Notes: a model not told the origin generated them from the sequence alone. 64,000 bases of DNA from Pollenia angustigena (GCA_930367215.1 OV884059.1:70093393-70157392), one strand, 5' to 3'. Positions 32,642 to 44,446 are shown, counted from the first letter of the stretch. Program-made: numbers and translations.

Positions 32642-33282
32642 ATGCTAAATACACGTAAATGGCTCAACATAAAACAAAGGCTCAAAATTAATACAATAAG
32701 CTTTATTCAAAAAACAAAAATCGGTGAAGCCCCAGAATACTTAACGGAACAAATAACATATGTGAGAGAAGCTCAACCGTACCAGTTAAGAAACGTGGAA
32801 CATATTAGAATTGAAAGCGTATCAACAACTGCAATACAACGGTCTCTATTTTATAAAGACTTACAACTGTACAACTCCCTGCCCAATAATGTAAAATTGG
32901 AACAAAATATAAAGTTATTCAAAAAACATATTGTCTACTATGTAAAACATAATCAGGGGTGTGCTGGAAATCGGAAACGTAAAACGCAAGAATTTTAAAA
33001 GCCGTTTTTTAATAAGATTTCTGTAATAAAAGATTTTTCTGACAAATATTATACAAATATTTCTCTGTTAAACAGAATTTTATAACAAAAATTATAAAAG
33101 TTAGATTAAAAGTGTATTAAAAACAACTTTCAAATTCTGGCGTTTTACGTTTACGATTTCCAGCACACCCCTGAATATGTAATTCTGAAAAATTTATATA
33201 CAAACTTTAATGTAATAGATTTGAAAAGTATTTTTAATACTAACGAAGAAATTATAATAATAATAATAATAATAATAATAAT
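32642..33282 (+). pseudogene. LINE ORF2 C-terminal fragment with (TAA)n tail
   Basis: The frame 32642-32950 encodes the extreme C terminus of a non-LTR retrotransposon protein: WLNIKQRLKINTISFIQKTK, APEYLTEQITYV, QPYQLRNVEHIRI, RSLFYKDLQLYNSLPNNVK and FKKHIVYYVKHN. It is 5'-truncated (no RT active site) and interrupted by the MITE at 32954-33173. The 3' end is a run of ATA/TAA triplets (33254-33282), the tail type of I-group LINEs. No intact protein. Confidence 0.68.
32954..33173. mobile_element. CAGGGGTGTGCTGG-ended MITE, TSD AAT
   Basis: Ends CAGGGGTGTGCTGGAAATCG and CGATTTCCAGCACACCCCTG, 220 bp, with AAT on both sides (32951-32953, 33174-33176). Same family as 55575-55798: both share TTTTTTAATAAGATTTC and GACAAATATTA. 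The termini resemble those of the Harbinger element at 18981 (TGTTCTGGAAAACG..), and a 3-bp duplication fits that superfamily. Confidence 0.82.
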
Positions 33283-33297
33283 GTATATGAGTTATCC

Positions 33298-35479
33298 CTG
33301 CTAGCATTTGGAAGATTGTTTTTTAAAAATCAGAGTAATTAGTCTTTTTCGAGTACTTTTGGTGATCAAAAACTTATTACACGCTTAAAAATAGACTCGA
33401 AAATGACTCAAGTTTATGATTCTAAAGTGTTTGATTTGAAACAAATCGTATTGAAACCGTAAATGGATCATCTTGGGGCTTAAAATATGAGTATTTAATG
33501 CGTTATTCAGAATAGAAATTCGCGCAGCTAGAAGGTTGTTGTTTGATCACAAACTGATTATGCATGCGTTCGAAAATTTATTACTTTTTTTGTTATTTAT
33601 GATCATATTTTGAGCAGATGGATAATTAAAAAGTGTTTGTTATTTTTTTGTATAGCAATCTACAACGAATCATCCAAGTGCTTAAAATGTGAGTATTTCA
33701 AACGTCATTTATAATCAAATTTTACGCAGCTAGAAGATTGAAAACTGCTTGGATATTTGAAAAGTACTTGTTAAGTTTAAACAGGAAATTTTTTTGGTAA
33801 TTGTATAGTAAATGTCTAAAAATTTAATTTTTCTTCATTCATAAAATTTTCACAACTTAACTAGTGTCTTTTAAAATTGTAACTTAATAAGTGTGAGCAT
33901 TAACAATTTGTAAGTATATAAATTTAAAAAAACAAACAATTAGACTAGCTTAATAGTCATACTAATTTCTTAATAAACTTTTACATTTTCGACTAGCTTA
34001 ATAGTCATACTAATTTCTTAATAAACTTTTACATTTTCAGAAAGGATATATTCGGCTAAGGCAAAACAGTTAAGAACACTTTCCTCCTCTGTATGTCAAC
34101 CGATTTGAACAAAATATACACCATTTAAGAGGTATTTACTCAAAGAAGTGCACAATGTATATTTTATTAAAATCTGTTCAATAATTTCAGAGTTATAAGC
34201 GTTCAAAATTGTTACTTACACAAATGCAAATTAAATAAATAAAAATTTATTTTCAATTATCCAATAATTAAAAATTAGGGTGATCTATTATTCGACATTT
34301 TTCAGAAACCGGTTTTCGAATATATCGACTATATAAATCAGACTAGGCAAAACAGTCTAGAACGCTTTCTTCCTTTGTTTGTCAACCGAACCTCTATGGG
34401 GAGAAAAAATGGGAAATATGGGAAACTAAATTTATTTTTTTTACTTTTCTGTGCTTCATGTGATAATTTTAAAATTTTCTATAATATAGAACTTAGAAAC
34501 ATAATATTATAGGTGTAGGATCCTGAGTGAGTGATAACCTATAAGATAAAAAATGCTGGTATTTTTTGTTTTTCATCTGCAACTTTTTGAATTTACGTTA
34601 ATATTCGACATATAAAGATAAAATTATACATTAAACTGGGTCAATAAGAACATGTAAGGGGAGCTTTTTGGTACTTTTTCGTTCTACATCTGGTACTTTG
34701 ATTAATTTTCTCTAATATAAGACATAAAACCATAAAATGAAACAAGCAATGTTCTGAGTAGATGGCAGTCTATAAAAGATACTTGTTGATACTTTTTTGT
34801 TTTTCGATTGATATTTTTTATATTAAACTTAAAAAATTACATTAACTCACGTAGAAAATAAAATATGAACCGGAGGTTGTTCCCTCGCCAAATCAATCCA
34901 CTAAGACGGGAAAAATAAATGCTCGAAACATGTAAATTCATATAAACTTAGATGTGCTATGTTTTCTTCATATGTACATAAAAATTTATGGTCGAATTTT
35001 GACCATTAAGCGAACACTAGTTAATACAAATAGACTAATAAATGACTCGAAAATGACTCGTATATGAAGCGAAATAAGACTAAAAAATGACTCGAAAACC
35101 GATCGCAAAAAACATAGAAAATGCTCTTAAATGAATAGAAATAGTCTGATAAATTTTTATAAAAAGACTCCCAAATGACAAAAAAAAAATATTGATTAAT
35201 GACTCATAGGCGCAGAAAAATAGTTAAAAAAGACTGATAACTGACTAGGAAATTATTCGAAAGTGATCATAAATACCATTAGAAAATTACTCTAAGCTAA
35301 TAAAAAAAAAAACTTATCATAAATGACTCATCAAGAAGAGTCGCGGGTAGGGTACCATTTTCTACCGACAAAAGTATCATTTATGATCAGAAAATGAGCG
35401 CATATTCTGATTTTTTAATCGCGTTGATGAGTCAAAAAAGACTCGATTATGATTAAACATTTTACAAAATGCTAGCTGG
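33298..35479. mobile_element. Candidate element with CCCWGCTAGCATTT ends
   Basis: CCCTGCTAGCATTTGG at the left and AAAATGCTAGCTGGG at the right are inverse. The subterminal zones on both sides are full of GACTCGAAAATGACTC-like words in one or the other orientation. The interior contains a 48-bp exact tandem pair (33943-34038) and two related blocks with GGCAAAACAGTYNAGAACNC (34062, 34347). No coding sequence of note. Target duplication not clear. Confidence 0.5.
33943..34038. repeat. 48-bp exact direct tandem repeat, two units
   Basis: GACTAGCTTAATAGTCATAC..ACATTTTC occurs at 33943-33990 and again, immediately adjacent, at 33991-34038. Confidence 0.9.
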
Positions 35480-35793
35480 GATGTTACTAGCGAAATTGTT
35501 CCCATATAGGTACATACAAATCATATAAAAACTTTAAAGGTCCATAACTCAAAACTATGCGTTTGAAAGACCATTTATATTTTCTTCTAATTTTTCAATT
35601 TTTGTATCACCCTGTGTACTTTTTTATTTGGAGCTGCGTTCATAAACTATATAATTTTTGTTGTTTAAGCTACGGAATACCTGGTGAGTTATGCTTCAAA
35701 ATTAATATTAAATAGTTACTTTTTGTATTAAGATGAGGATGAGCAAAAATTGTAAATTTTATATAGCAACGGCTAATTTAAAATGGCTTCAAG

Positions 35794-36474
35794 CAGCGTT
35801 GCCGTTTTGGTTACTTTTAATCATAATTGGTAAGATTTTTTCTCAATGTGTACTTGTGTACTTTTTCCATTTTGGTTACTTTTTTCAAACAAAATTTGAT
35901 GTGGAAAAAGAACTACCCGCTTTTTTGACCCATAAAAATTGTGTGTGGTATTTGTGCATTTAAAACCACTACTTAAAAATTGTTTTTTTAGAAGATTAAA
36001 CTTTAACAGACTATCAAGTTAACCATTATCTGATATTCTTCATGCTTCGTAGGGCTAACGGAAGCACTTTTTTAGATAAACGATAAGGTCAAATGCCTTC
36101 CGAACCTATCCCGTTTAAAATGATATTCCATCAAAGGTTGAAAACTATAGCTCATAGTTTTTAAAATTGACGAAAATAATGTAAACTTTGTATAGATGGT
36201 GCCACTTCCTACAAAAATTTCGAAAAATTATATAGCCTATTGTTCTTTCCAGACCATCGGAAATTTACTGTCAAAACTTTATAAAAATCGTTCCAGCGGT
36301 TTTGAGCCTACAAGATACAAACAAAGCCAAATTCTTCTTTAGATATATTTTTAAACTGAAGTGCGAATAAAATAGTTTTTTTGATACAAAATAATTTTGG
36401 TTATTTTTTTCTTTTTTGGTTACTTTATTTTAACATTTTGGTTATAAATTTTTTTTTTGGTCGTGGCAACGCTG
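35794..36474. mobile_element. hAT-like MITE with CAGCGTTGCC ends
   Basis: Left CAGCGTTGCCGTTTTGGTTA, right GGTCGTGGCAACGCTG. Subterminal repeats TTTTGGTTACTTTT occur on both sides in the same sense. Flanking 8-mers GCTTCAAG and GCTGCAAT match at 6 of 8 positions, an old duplication. 681 bp, non-coding. Related in terminus type to 10779-12300. Confidence 0.7.
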
Positions 36475-36779
36475 GCTGCAATTGCTTAATAAAGCTACAG
36501 GGGGCTACCGCGTATCACGATTCGATTTTAAAATTTTTTCGAAAATTAACCCTACTGAAATTTTATTAAAAGTTGGTAGCACTGCTATTAAAATACCAAA
36601 ATGGACTTAAATATCCCAAAACAAAAAATATATAAAATGCTATTCAATGTGTGAAAAATATTATAATTGTGTTTTTTTAACAAAAACGGATTATATTTCC
36701 CTGTTGTTTGAAGAGTCCAAAGAAAAAGTCAACCATTACTTTAAAATGTTTTATATTTGTACATGTAATTTTTTTTAAT

Positions 36780-36906
36780 CACCCCAATCGTGAATAAAAA
36801 TTTCTTGGGAGTTTTTTCCCTTTTCCCATTTTTACAATTGAATTAACATAGGAAAAATGGGAGAAGGGAAAAAACTCCCAAGGAACTTTTATTCACGATA
36901 GGGGTG
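36780..36906. mobile_element. Palindromic MITE, TSD AAT
   Basis: CACCCCAATCGTGAATAAAA and its inverse TTTTATTCACGATAGGGGTG form almost the whole element, with inner arms CTTGGGAGTTTTTTCCC / GGGAAAAAACTCCCAAG. AAT flanks both sides. 127 bp; a near-perfect hairpin. Confidence 0.8.
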
Positions 36907-37029
36907 AATATTTATTTGTAAAATTTTAACAGCACAAATATTAAAACATTTTCGATAATAACATTACACACAAAAAAATAATCTAGGTAATTTTACCAAG
37001 GCGTGCATAGGCAATTTCATTTTATATAG

Positions 37030-38298
37030 AAATAAAAAACTAAGTTTAATTGCCTAAATTAATTGGTAATATATACAAGAAGTATTACCTAAAACTTTTG
37101 TTAATATTACTAATCGAGTTAGGTATCTTCTTCGATTTTTATAATATATGAAGCATGGTGAAATAATTAGAAGGTAACAGCACTACGGAATCTATTATTT
37201 TTTGCTCGATCCATGGTGAACTTCCTTAATGTCAAAATTATTTGTTTATATTTAGGTAATGTCAAAATATTGTTAATTTTCTTTACAAAATAATTTTTGT
37301 GATAAAAAAACAATTTGTGCGGGATAATATTTAAAATATACGTTTACAAAACGAAACAAGGTGAAGGGCAAATCTCTTTCGGCCACATTTACCCCTTTTA
37401 CATTTTAGGCTACAGTTATTATAGCTTTCTTTATAAGTTTGTAGTCTGGAGAAATATTAAGAAGTTTATTAATAAGACGTTATGAGGTACAATTTGGTTC
37501 CAATTCCATTTCATAATAACAATAAGACTTTAAATGATGTTTAAAAATGTCCTCTTGTCTTCGGCGTATTTTAACGGAAAGGGCTTCAAACCCTGTTTTT
37601 GATTTCCGCTATTATAGGAATCAATTAAAACATCAAAAAGGGTTGGATTATTTTCTTGTGCTAAAAACTATGTTATATGTTGTGCTGGGATTATTACAAC
37701 GGTGTCTTATATGTGGCCAATAGAAGTTGTTAAAGGTTCCAAATTAATTTCAAAAGGGTCGTCACTTTTCCAGTAATTAGGAAAAAAAATTTGCTGCACT
37801 TGCTGTTTTCATTTAGGATTCAAATTAAGACCTTTTTCATTACTGTCTTTTTGTGTTTTCGCATTCTAGAGAAAATACAGCTTCATGTTTTTGTTTGTTT
37901 AAATCAGAATGATTTTTTTACGGGAAATTTTACACTGTGATCTGCCTTATAGCAAAATTGATAAGTTTATTTTTTCATGCTTGCTACATCGTTTCCATTC
38001 TCAATTTCTCCTTTTTGCCTTTCTCTATAAAAAGCCCATTTCTTAAAACTGGAAATTTCATTTCTTTTTCAAAATTTTAAAAGTATTAAAGCTAATGTTT
38101 TTTTCTTTTAGTTAATTTTAATTACTATTTGTTTAATTGGCTTTTATTTTGATAACAATATTTTGGTGTGGTGAAAATCCATATTTTTGACATAATGGAC
38201 TATTTAACACAAACAAATTTGCCTGTTTTTGTTGTATTGTTGTACAACAACTCCTAGTGCTGCCACCTTCTAGTAATTTCACCATGATATGAAGTTCT
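37030..38298. other. Left non-coding part of the CMC-type element
   Basis: About 1.27 kb between the left subterminal region and the nested MITE. No protein match recognised; short AT-rich frames only. It may hold the promoter of the transposase gene, but nothing specific is visible. Confidence 0.4.
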
Positions 38299-38522
38299 CA
38301 AGGCGAATTCATCCCAGGTAATCTCGGTACTACAACAAGTACAACTCTTACAAAAACCACAAGCAATTTGTTTTTGTAAAATCATTGTACAATGTCAAAA
38401 ACAAAAATAAAACAAAACAGAAACAAAGATAATAAAAGAGAATAAACAAAATTTTGACATTCAACAGTGATTTTAGCTAATATCAGCAGGGCTTTAAGAC
38501 CACCTGTAATAAATTCGCCTTG
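38299..38522. mobile_element. CAAGG-ended MITE, 9-bp TSD
   Basis: Left CAAGGCGAATTCATCCCAGG, right CCACCTGTAATAAATTCGCCTTG, flanked by TGAAGTTCT on both sides (38290-38298 and 38523-38531). Interior similar to 49410 onward (TACAACAAG, AATGTCAAAAACA). 224 bp. Other family members show 8 bp, so one base may be coincidental. Confidence 0.85.
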
Positions 38523-38739
38523 TGAAGTTCTATTTTATTTTATTGTCAATTGGAATTTTTAGTGAAAAAAACGTTTCAGTTAAATTTAAAAAAAAAGGTA
38601 CATATGTATAAATAAAACTTTCTTAATTTAATTATTAAACATCTGTAAGTTAAATAAAATATATACTTTTTAGATTCAAAAATCCATTAGAAGATATTTC
38701 AAGAATCAAGGAAACAAGGAAAAATAATCATAAAAAAGG

Positions 38740-41327
38740 TATGGATTGTTTTATATGTAAAAAAAATTTTACTTCTCCACATATTCTTTGCGGGCATTTA
38801 AAATGTGTTCATGGTTGCACAAAGTATTCTACGTTTAAATGCATATCATTTTGCAAACGCTTCAACATATAAAAACCACATAAGTAAACACTTGAATGAA
38901 ATTGTTAAGCATGAGGAACCTACAGAAGAAATTAATTACCCTAAAAATGAAAGTAATCTTAACATTTCAAAATACAAAGTAACGTTTTCCGAATTAAGCG
39001 ATTTCACTACAGTCCCATAAGAAACTGACACTTTTAAAAATATTTCTGGATCTAATAATAAATACCATTGAAGAATTTAAAATATTAATTTCTAAAAATG
39101 TGTGTAACTTTATATTAACTTTGCATAACAAAAACAATTTATGTAGGAGAGATGTTTCGCTGATTTTAAAAGAAATTACAAACTTTATTTTAACTCCATT
39201 TTTTGAAATTTTAAATTCCTTGTCAGTTACTAAAATAAACCCAATTTTAAGATTACATAAGAACCCTTTTAAAAATGTAGATACTGAATACAAATTTATG
39301 CAGAAACTACAAGATTTAGACTTATTTTCACTACCTTCTAAATTCAAACTTTTGAAGACGAAAACTTTTTAATTAATGTTTTAGATGAAATTGAAACGAA
39401 ATTTTAACTGTGGAAAATCAAAAAGGACATTTATAAAGATGAATTATCAATACCCTACTTTTTATATGTTGATGATTTCGAGACAAACAACCCTTTAGGT
39501 TCTCATAGTCGGACTCATGCCGTTACGGCGTTTTATTACTCTTTTCCATTCCTGAACAATTCCAAATTAAAAGAAGTTTATCTGGCGGCTCTCGTTAAGT
39601 CATTAGATATGAAAACTTCCGGTAGTAATTCCCTTAATCAACTAGTTGAATTAATAAGGACTCTTGAAAACGATGGACTTGTTTTTAAATTAAATAACAA
39701 AAATGTTAAAATTCATTTTATATTAGGTTAACTTTTAGGAGACAATTTAGGATTGAACCAAATTTTGGGTTTTGCGAAATCATTTTCAAGCAATAACAGA
39801 TTTTGTATTGATAATAAAGATACGAGAAAAATGGCTACTGAAAATATTGCAACCATAAGAAATGCGGAAGACTATAAGCAAAATATACCAGATACGAACA
39901 TATTTAATTCAATACCATCATTTCATGTTACTGAAAATTTTTGTGTTGATATAATGCACGACATATTTGAAGGTATTGCGCATTATAATATGGCACATAT
40001 TTTAATTATATTAATGCAAAAGTGTTTTCGTTGCAAGATTTCAATACACTTAAGCATGAATTTGATTATGGGGTTATGGAAAAATTGCATAGATTTAAGG
40101 ACATTAATGTATTTCATATTAAAAAAAAAAAAAAGATTTCATGCTAGTGCTCGAGAAATGTGGTGCTTAGTTCACTTCATCACCTTAATTATTGGTCATT
40201 TAGTACCAAATAATGACCCTGTTTGGGATTTTTTATGCATTTTTATAAAACTAATAGATTTATTACTACTTCCGAAATTTAGTTGCCATGACTTGTGTGA
40301 GCTACATAATTTAATTGAAATTCACAATAATAAATACCTAATACTTTTTAATGACCCTCTTAAACCTAACCATCACCATTTAATTCATTATCCACCTATT
40401 ATTGAGTATTCCGGCCCTCCTCGACACTATTCATGCTTTCGGTACGAAGCAAAACATCGAGAATTAAAGACTTATGCGAGAGTAACAACTAGTAGAAGAA
40501 ACCTTATATTATCTCTTGGTATAAAAATGGAACTTAAATTGTCATATAATTTACTTAATCCTAATTAGGGTTGCCATTCGTACTGATTTTACCAGTACAC
40601 GTACTGTTTTTTATTTAATGTACTGGTTTATGCATAACACCCAAATCAGTACGCAAATGTACTGGTTTTTTTAAATTTTGCCTCCAAATAATTTTACTTG
40701 TTTAAAACTGGTTTACTTCCCTTATTACTTTTGATTTGTTATGAATTACCTAGTTAAAATTCAGTCTTACGTTTTATTTTTGTTTACTCTTAACTTACCA
40801 TATACTTTGTATTAAAAAAATAAAGTGTCATTATTGCATTTCAAAATTCAAAAACATAAAATTTTAAGTGGATTTAAAATTATAACCTATAACAATATGG
40901 CTAGATAGGAGACCTCCTGAATACCCTCATTATATTGACAATAATTTGTATGAATTAAGAATTTTTTGTGCATTTACAACAAATGTGCCGATCAATGACA
41001 TTACTTCTATCTATATTTAATAATTTGACGTGATGTTTTTATTATATGTATTTTGTTAAGTTCTTGCCTTAAAAAATAGAAAAATGAATAATTTTTAATG
41101 AGTAATTTTCTAAAACTAATGAATTCAATAAAATTTTGGGTAAAAATTTGTGTACTGGTTTTTTTTCGAATGTACTGGTATTTTTCTTACGATGTACTGA
41201 TTTTTCTAATTTCAAAAATGGCAACCCTAATCCTAATAACAAGAAAATTGATTTAGCTAAAAGTAATAAATGCACATCTGTAGCTTTAAATATGCCATTT
41301 AACGACATAAAATTTTATATCCTTTAG
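38740..41327 (+). pseudogene. CMC-type transposase with N-terminal zinc fingers, disrupted
   Basis: From ATG 38740: CFICKKNFTSPHILCGHLKCVH, a C2H2-like finger, then a second C-x4-C..H-x3-H finger broken by a frameshift near 38870. The frames 38805-39020 and 39100-39372 are linker. Around 39468-39600, in another frame, are YVDDFETNNPLGSHSRTHAV and AFYYSFPFL, the NPLGSH signature of this protein group. The main frame 39753-40565 has FHVTENFCVDIMHDIFEGIAHY (D-x2-HD-x2-EG, resembling the DxMHxxxxG motif of CACTA Tnp2), YSGPPRHYSCFRYEAKHREL and TSRRNLILSLGIKMEL. A hAT-like MITE inserted right after LLNPN; the same frame resumes at 41238 with NKKIDLAKSNKCTS and stops at 41327. Multiple frame breaks; dead. 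Relationship to CACTA is distant and inferred. Confidence 0.65.
40566..41229. mobile_element. hAT-like MITE, TSD ATCCTAAT
   Basis: Ends TAGGGTTGCCATT and AATGGCAACCCTA with identical ATCCTAAT on both sides (40558-40565, 41230-41237). The duplication fits the hAT consensus nTnnnnAn. Subterminal ACGTACTGGTTTTT/GTACTGATTT repeats. 664 bp; inserted in the coding frame of the CMC-type transposase. Confidence 0.9.
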
Positions 41328-41500
41328 ATCCTTTTTCGAACATGGAAATTACCTAAGTTATAAGTTATATTACCTAAAAAACTTTGATACTGCCATGCTA
41401 CCCTTGCGCTTAGATAAATGTATACGATATTTTTAGGTAATTTTTCCTATGATTTTTTTTGTGTGTAGTCAACATTTATTTTATTTCAAATCTAACATTA

Positions 41501-43496
41501 GTTGCGTTCGACAACACAAAAGTTTTTACTATTTTTTACTAAACTTTACTGCATTTTACGAAATTGCGTTCGAGTACACAAAATGCAGTAAATCTATATA
41601 TATAAAAGAGAGTCGTGTTAGTTACACCACTTATAACTCAAGAACGGCACAACAGATTTGGCTGAAAATTGGTAGGGAGGTAGCTTAGAGCCAGGAGACG
41701 GACATAGGATACTTTTGCCCCGCCCACTTTTACGCCCACTTTTTTCGATTTACCTAAAATCAGAAAACGGCTGCATCGAGTTGACTAATTTTTCTTTCAA
41801 ATCTTCGTATTAATCCATTTTAAGTTTTCATCGATAGAAAAATTTACCACGCCTACTTTTACGCCCACTTTTTCTATTAAGCGCATAAATTGAGAACGGC
41901 TTGACCGATTTGGACGATTTTTTCTTTAAAATGATCGCCATGGTCCACCTTAGGGTTTTACGGAAAGAAAATTTTGCCCCGCCCACTTTTTTCGATTTAC
42001 CTAAAATCAAAAAACTGCTCCATCGATTTGACTAATTTATCTTTCAAATGTTCGTATTAATCCATTTTAAGTTTTCATCGATAGAAAAATTTACCACGCC
42101 TACTTTTACGCCCACTTTTTCTATTAAGCGCATAACTGGAGAACGACTTGACCGATTTGGACGATTTTGATTTGACTAATTTATCTTTCAAATGTTCGTA
42201 TTAATCCATTTTAAGTTTTCATCGATAGAAAAATTTACCACGCCTACTTTTACGCCCACTTTTTCTATTAAGCGCATAACTGGAGAACGACTTGACCGAT
42301 TTGGACGATTTTTTCTTCAAAATGATCGCCATGGTTTAACTTAGGTTTTTACGGAAAGAAAATTTTGCCCCGCCCACTTTTACGCCCACTTTTTTCGATT
42401 TACCTAAAATCAAAAAACTGCTCCATCGATTTGACTAATTTTTCTTTTAACTGTTCGTATTAATTTATTTTACGTTTTCATCGAAAGAAAAAATTACCAC
42501 GCCTACTTTTACGCCCACTTTTTCTATTAAGAGCATGATTTGAGAACGGCTTGACCGATTTGGACGATTTTTTCTTTAAAATTATCGCCATGGTCCAACT
42601 TATTCTTTTTTGATTGAGCCCATATCCACACCATATGTAAGTTATTTTTTAAAAAAAATTCATGATAGGTATTCCATGGATTTTTATTTTAAAGGCCGTA
42701 AATTTTGTTAAATGCTCAATTTAAATCGTGTGATAATACAAAACTAATGTTTACTTAGGGCCAGCAACGTAGACCGGGTCAGCTATTAAGAACATAAATT
42801 GAGAGCGAAAAGTGAAAGTTCTTGTCTAAGTATTTACATATTTTTACTGCAGAAATTTTTGCAGTAAAATTTAGTAAATCAAAAAATCATATGTTTCAAA
42901 AGGTAAACAAACAAAAGTAACAAATAAAAAGCATACAAATTGTGAAAAAATTGTTAAATAAAAGAAAAGTTGAAATATAAATTAACAAAAACAAAAATTG
43001 AATAAATATTAATTAATTAAACTTGTTTGTGCAGCATTTATTTTGCTAAATACAAACTTTTGAAATTTTTTTTGTTATGTTAATTTTTTAGAGTTGTAAA
43101 AGTGTGTAGTATTTGGGTACTTAAGTAATCAATAGCAAACAAATTATTCATGTTCTTTTAAATAATTTAACCCGCTACAAATTAGTAAAATAAAATAAAA
43201 TAAAATAAAAAACAAACAAATATGAAAGATTACATAAAATAGTTTGTTTGTATTTTCCAAAAATGTTCGTGTTATAAAAAGTATTTAATCGAGTACCGAT
43301 AATAAAACGAGTTAAGTAGTCAAAGGTGTCAATATTTTTCAACACTTCAATTATTTGCCATCAGCTGTTGCCTTTATTTTACGAACTTTTACAAATTTTG
43401 CGTTCGCGTACTTTTTTGGACTACAGCTTTTTGTGAGAGAAAATTTTTTAGTTTACTCATTTACTGCATTTTACTGTAAAAGTACTCAAACGCACC
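41501..43496. mobile_element. GTTGCGTTCGA-ended transposon, copy 2 (interrupted by Helitron)
   Basis: Same family and orientation as 12340-14159. Begins 36 bp after the CMC-type element ends. Left end GTTGCGTTCGACAACACAAA; right end AAAGTACTCAAACGCACC. Split by the Helitron at 41593-42786 but uninterrupted where copy 1 carries its repeat (around 42925). Non-coding. Confidence 0.68.
41593..42786 (+). mobile_element. Non-autonomous Helitron with internal satellite
   Basis: 5' end TCTATATATATAAAAGAGAG followed by GTTACACCACTTATAACTCA; 3' end ..ACCGGGTCAGCTAT. A TC start and a CTRR-like end between A and T, with no target duplication, is the Helitron pattern. The empty site in copy 1 (GCAGTAAATGTGAACAT at 12428-12444) shows insertion between AAA and T. 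The interior is tandem: GCCCCGCCCACTTTTACGCC blocks alternate with ACGCCTACTTTTACGCCCAC, ~260-bp period, plus an extra ~129-bp unit near 42060-42310. No Rep/helicase. Confidence 0.85.
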
Positions 43497-43504
43497 TATT
43501 ATTG

Positions 43505-43800
43505 GAACAAATCTAGTTTACCCAAATAAAAAAAAGTACCTGGGGAGATAGAAAATTGAAAAATAAGAAGAAAAAATAAAATAAAAAAAATGGGCGCACA
43601 AGCTTAGTTTTCGAGTTATGAACGTTTTTAGTTTTCATAGAAAAATTGAATTTTTTCCACTACTTTTCTAAAGGTACATTGCCAATATTGGCATCATTCT
43701 GAAGGTTTTGACTAGATCTTTCTGGATATATAGAATTTATTTCAAAATTTTTAACTCTTAGGCTTATATTACAGTTTTTGTGTACTAAGTGTATAATTGG
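43505..43800. repeat. Decayed repeat with AAAGTACCTGGGGAGATAG
   Basis: CCAAATAAAAAAAAGTACCTGGGG and AGATAGAAAATTGAAAAATAAG are the reverse complement of 57445-57520 (CTATCCCCCCAGGTACTTTT). A related piece lies near 35600-35640. Family unknown. Confidence 0.5.
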
Positions 43801-44420
43801 GGTGGTGCTTTTTAACCAAGGGAGGTAAGGCCAAGATGGCTTTATTGCTCAATTGAATGGGAGATAAAGCCGTAATGGTCTTATTGCCCAATCATAAAAT
43901 ATAGCCATATTTTTCCCCCAAATGAGGGGCAAAGCCATATTTCTCTAGAATATTGTTACTCATGGTGTTAACATTCTGTAAAAGGGAAAATCCTTAGTTA
44001 TCATTGAAAAACATTTTTTTATTCTTGTGGCGCACGCAGGAAAACTATATTCAGCGAATCCACCTACTACGCGTCCTACTGGAGGAAAAAACCCTTAAGC
44101 GCGGCCGCAGGCCGCCAAGCAAAAAAACTTTAGTATGCGAAGCCAGATTTCAATACTTAACTTTAGTAAAAAGGGAAAATCATTACCTCTTAATTATAAA
44201 AATAAGAAAACTATTAATCAATTTAAATTGGAAAAGTTTTTCAAAACTGAAATGAGAGATAAAGCCATTTCCTAATATTACTAATGTGTCCTAAGGCCAT
44301 GATGGCTTTGCCTCCCATTCGAATGAAAAAATAAAAGGCTTTATCTCTCTTTTGAATGGGAGATAAAGCCATCATGGTCTTACCTCCCATGGTATAAAAG
44401 CCTGTGGCCTGACTACCCAA
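43801..44420. repeat. Direct and inverted GGGAGATAAAGCC repeats (foldback-like)
   Basis: Four blocks of a ~35-bp motif: GGGAGGTAAGGCCAAGATGG, GGGAGATAAAGCCGTAATGG, and near the right end CTAAGGCCATGATGGCTTTGCC and GGGAGATAAAGCCATCATGG..TTACCTCCCAT. Several are inverse to each other, so the region can fold on itself. The core (44030-44150) is a degenerate GC-rich unit related to 2078-2164. It abuts the 5' break of the gypsy element. Confidence 0.6.
44030..44150 (+). repeat. Degenerate GC-rich repeat unit
   Basis: AAACCCTTAAGCGCGGCCGCAGGCCGCC..AGTATGCGAAGCCAG parallels ATCCTTGCGCCCGGCCGAAGGCCGGC..AGCGAAGCCGG of the unit at 2078-2164 (reverse complement). Confidence 0.5.
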
Positions 44421-44446
44421 AATTCGTACATTAAATTAAAATTAAG

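Larger units (their letters stand above)
36967..41465 (+). mobile_element. CMC-type CACA-ended transposon with transposase remains
   Basis: Left end CACACAAAAAAATAATCTAG, right end ATTTTTTTTGTGTG; the dinucleotide TA flanks both (36965-36966, 41466-41467). Subterminal CTAGGTAATTTTACCAAGGC matches the left end of the 11-1801 element. The interior carries a decayed zinc-finger/transposase gene (38740-40565 and 41238-41327). A CAAGG-ended MITE (38299-38522) and a hAT-like MITE (40566-41229) are nested in it. CAC termini, a 2-bp duplication and the protein type point to CMC; this is the coding relative of the copies at the window start. Confidence 0.75.

Noticed and set aside
41700..42600. CRISPR-like regular repeats
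   Set aside because: Units are ~260 bp of imperfect satellite within a Helitron, not short identical repeats with unique spacers, and the genome is eukaryotic.
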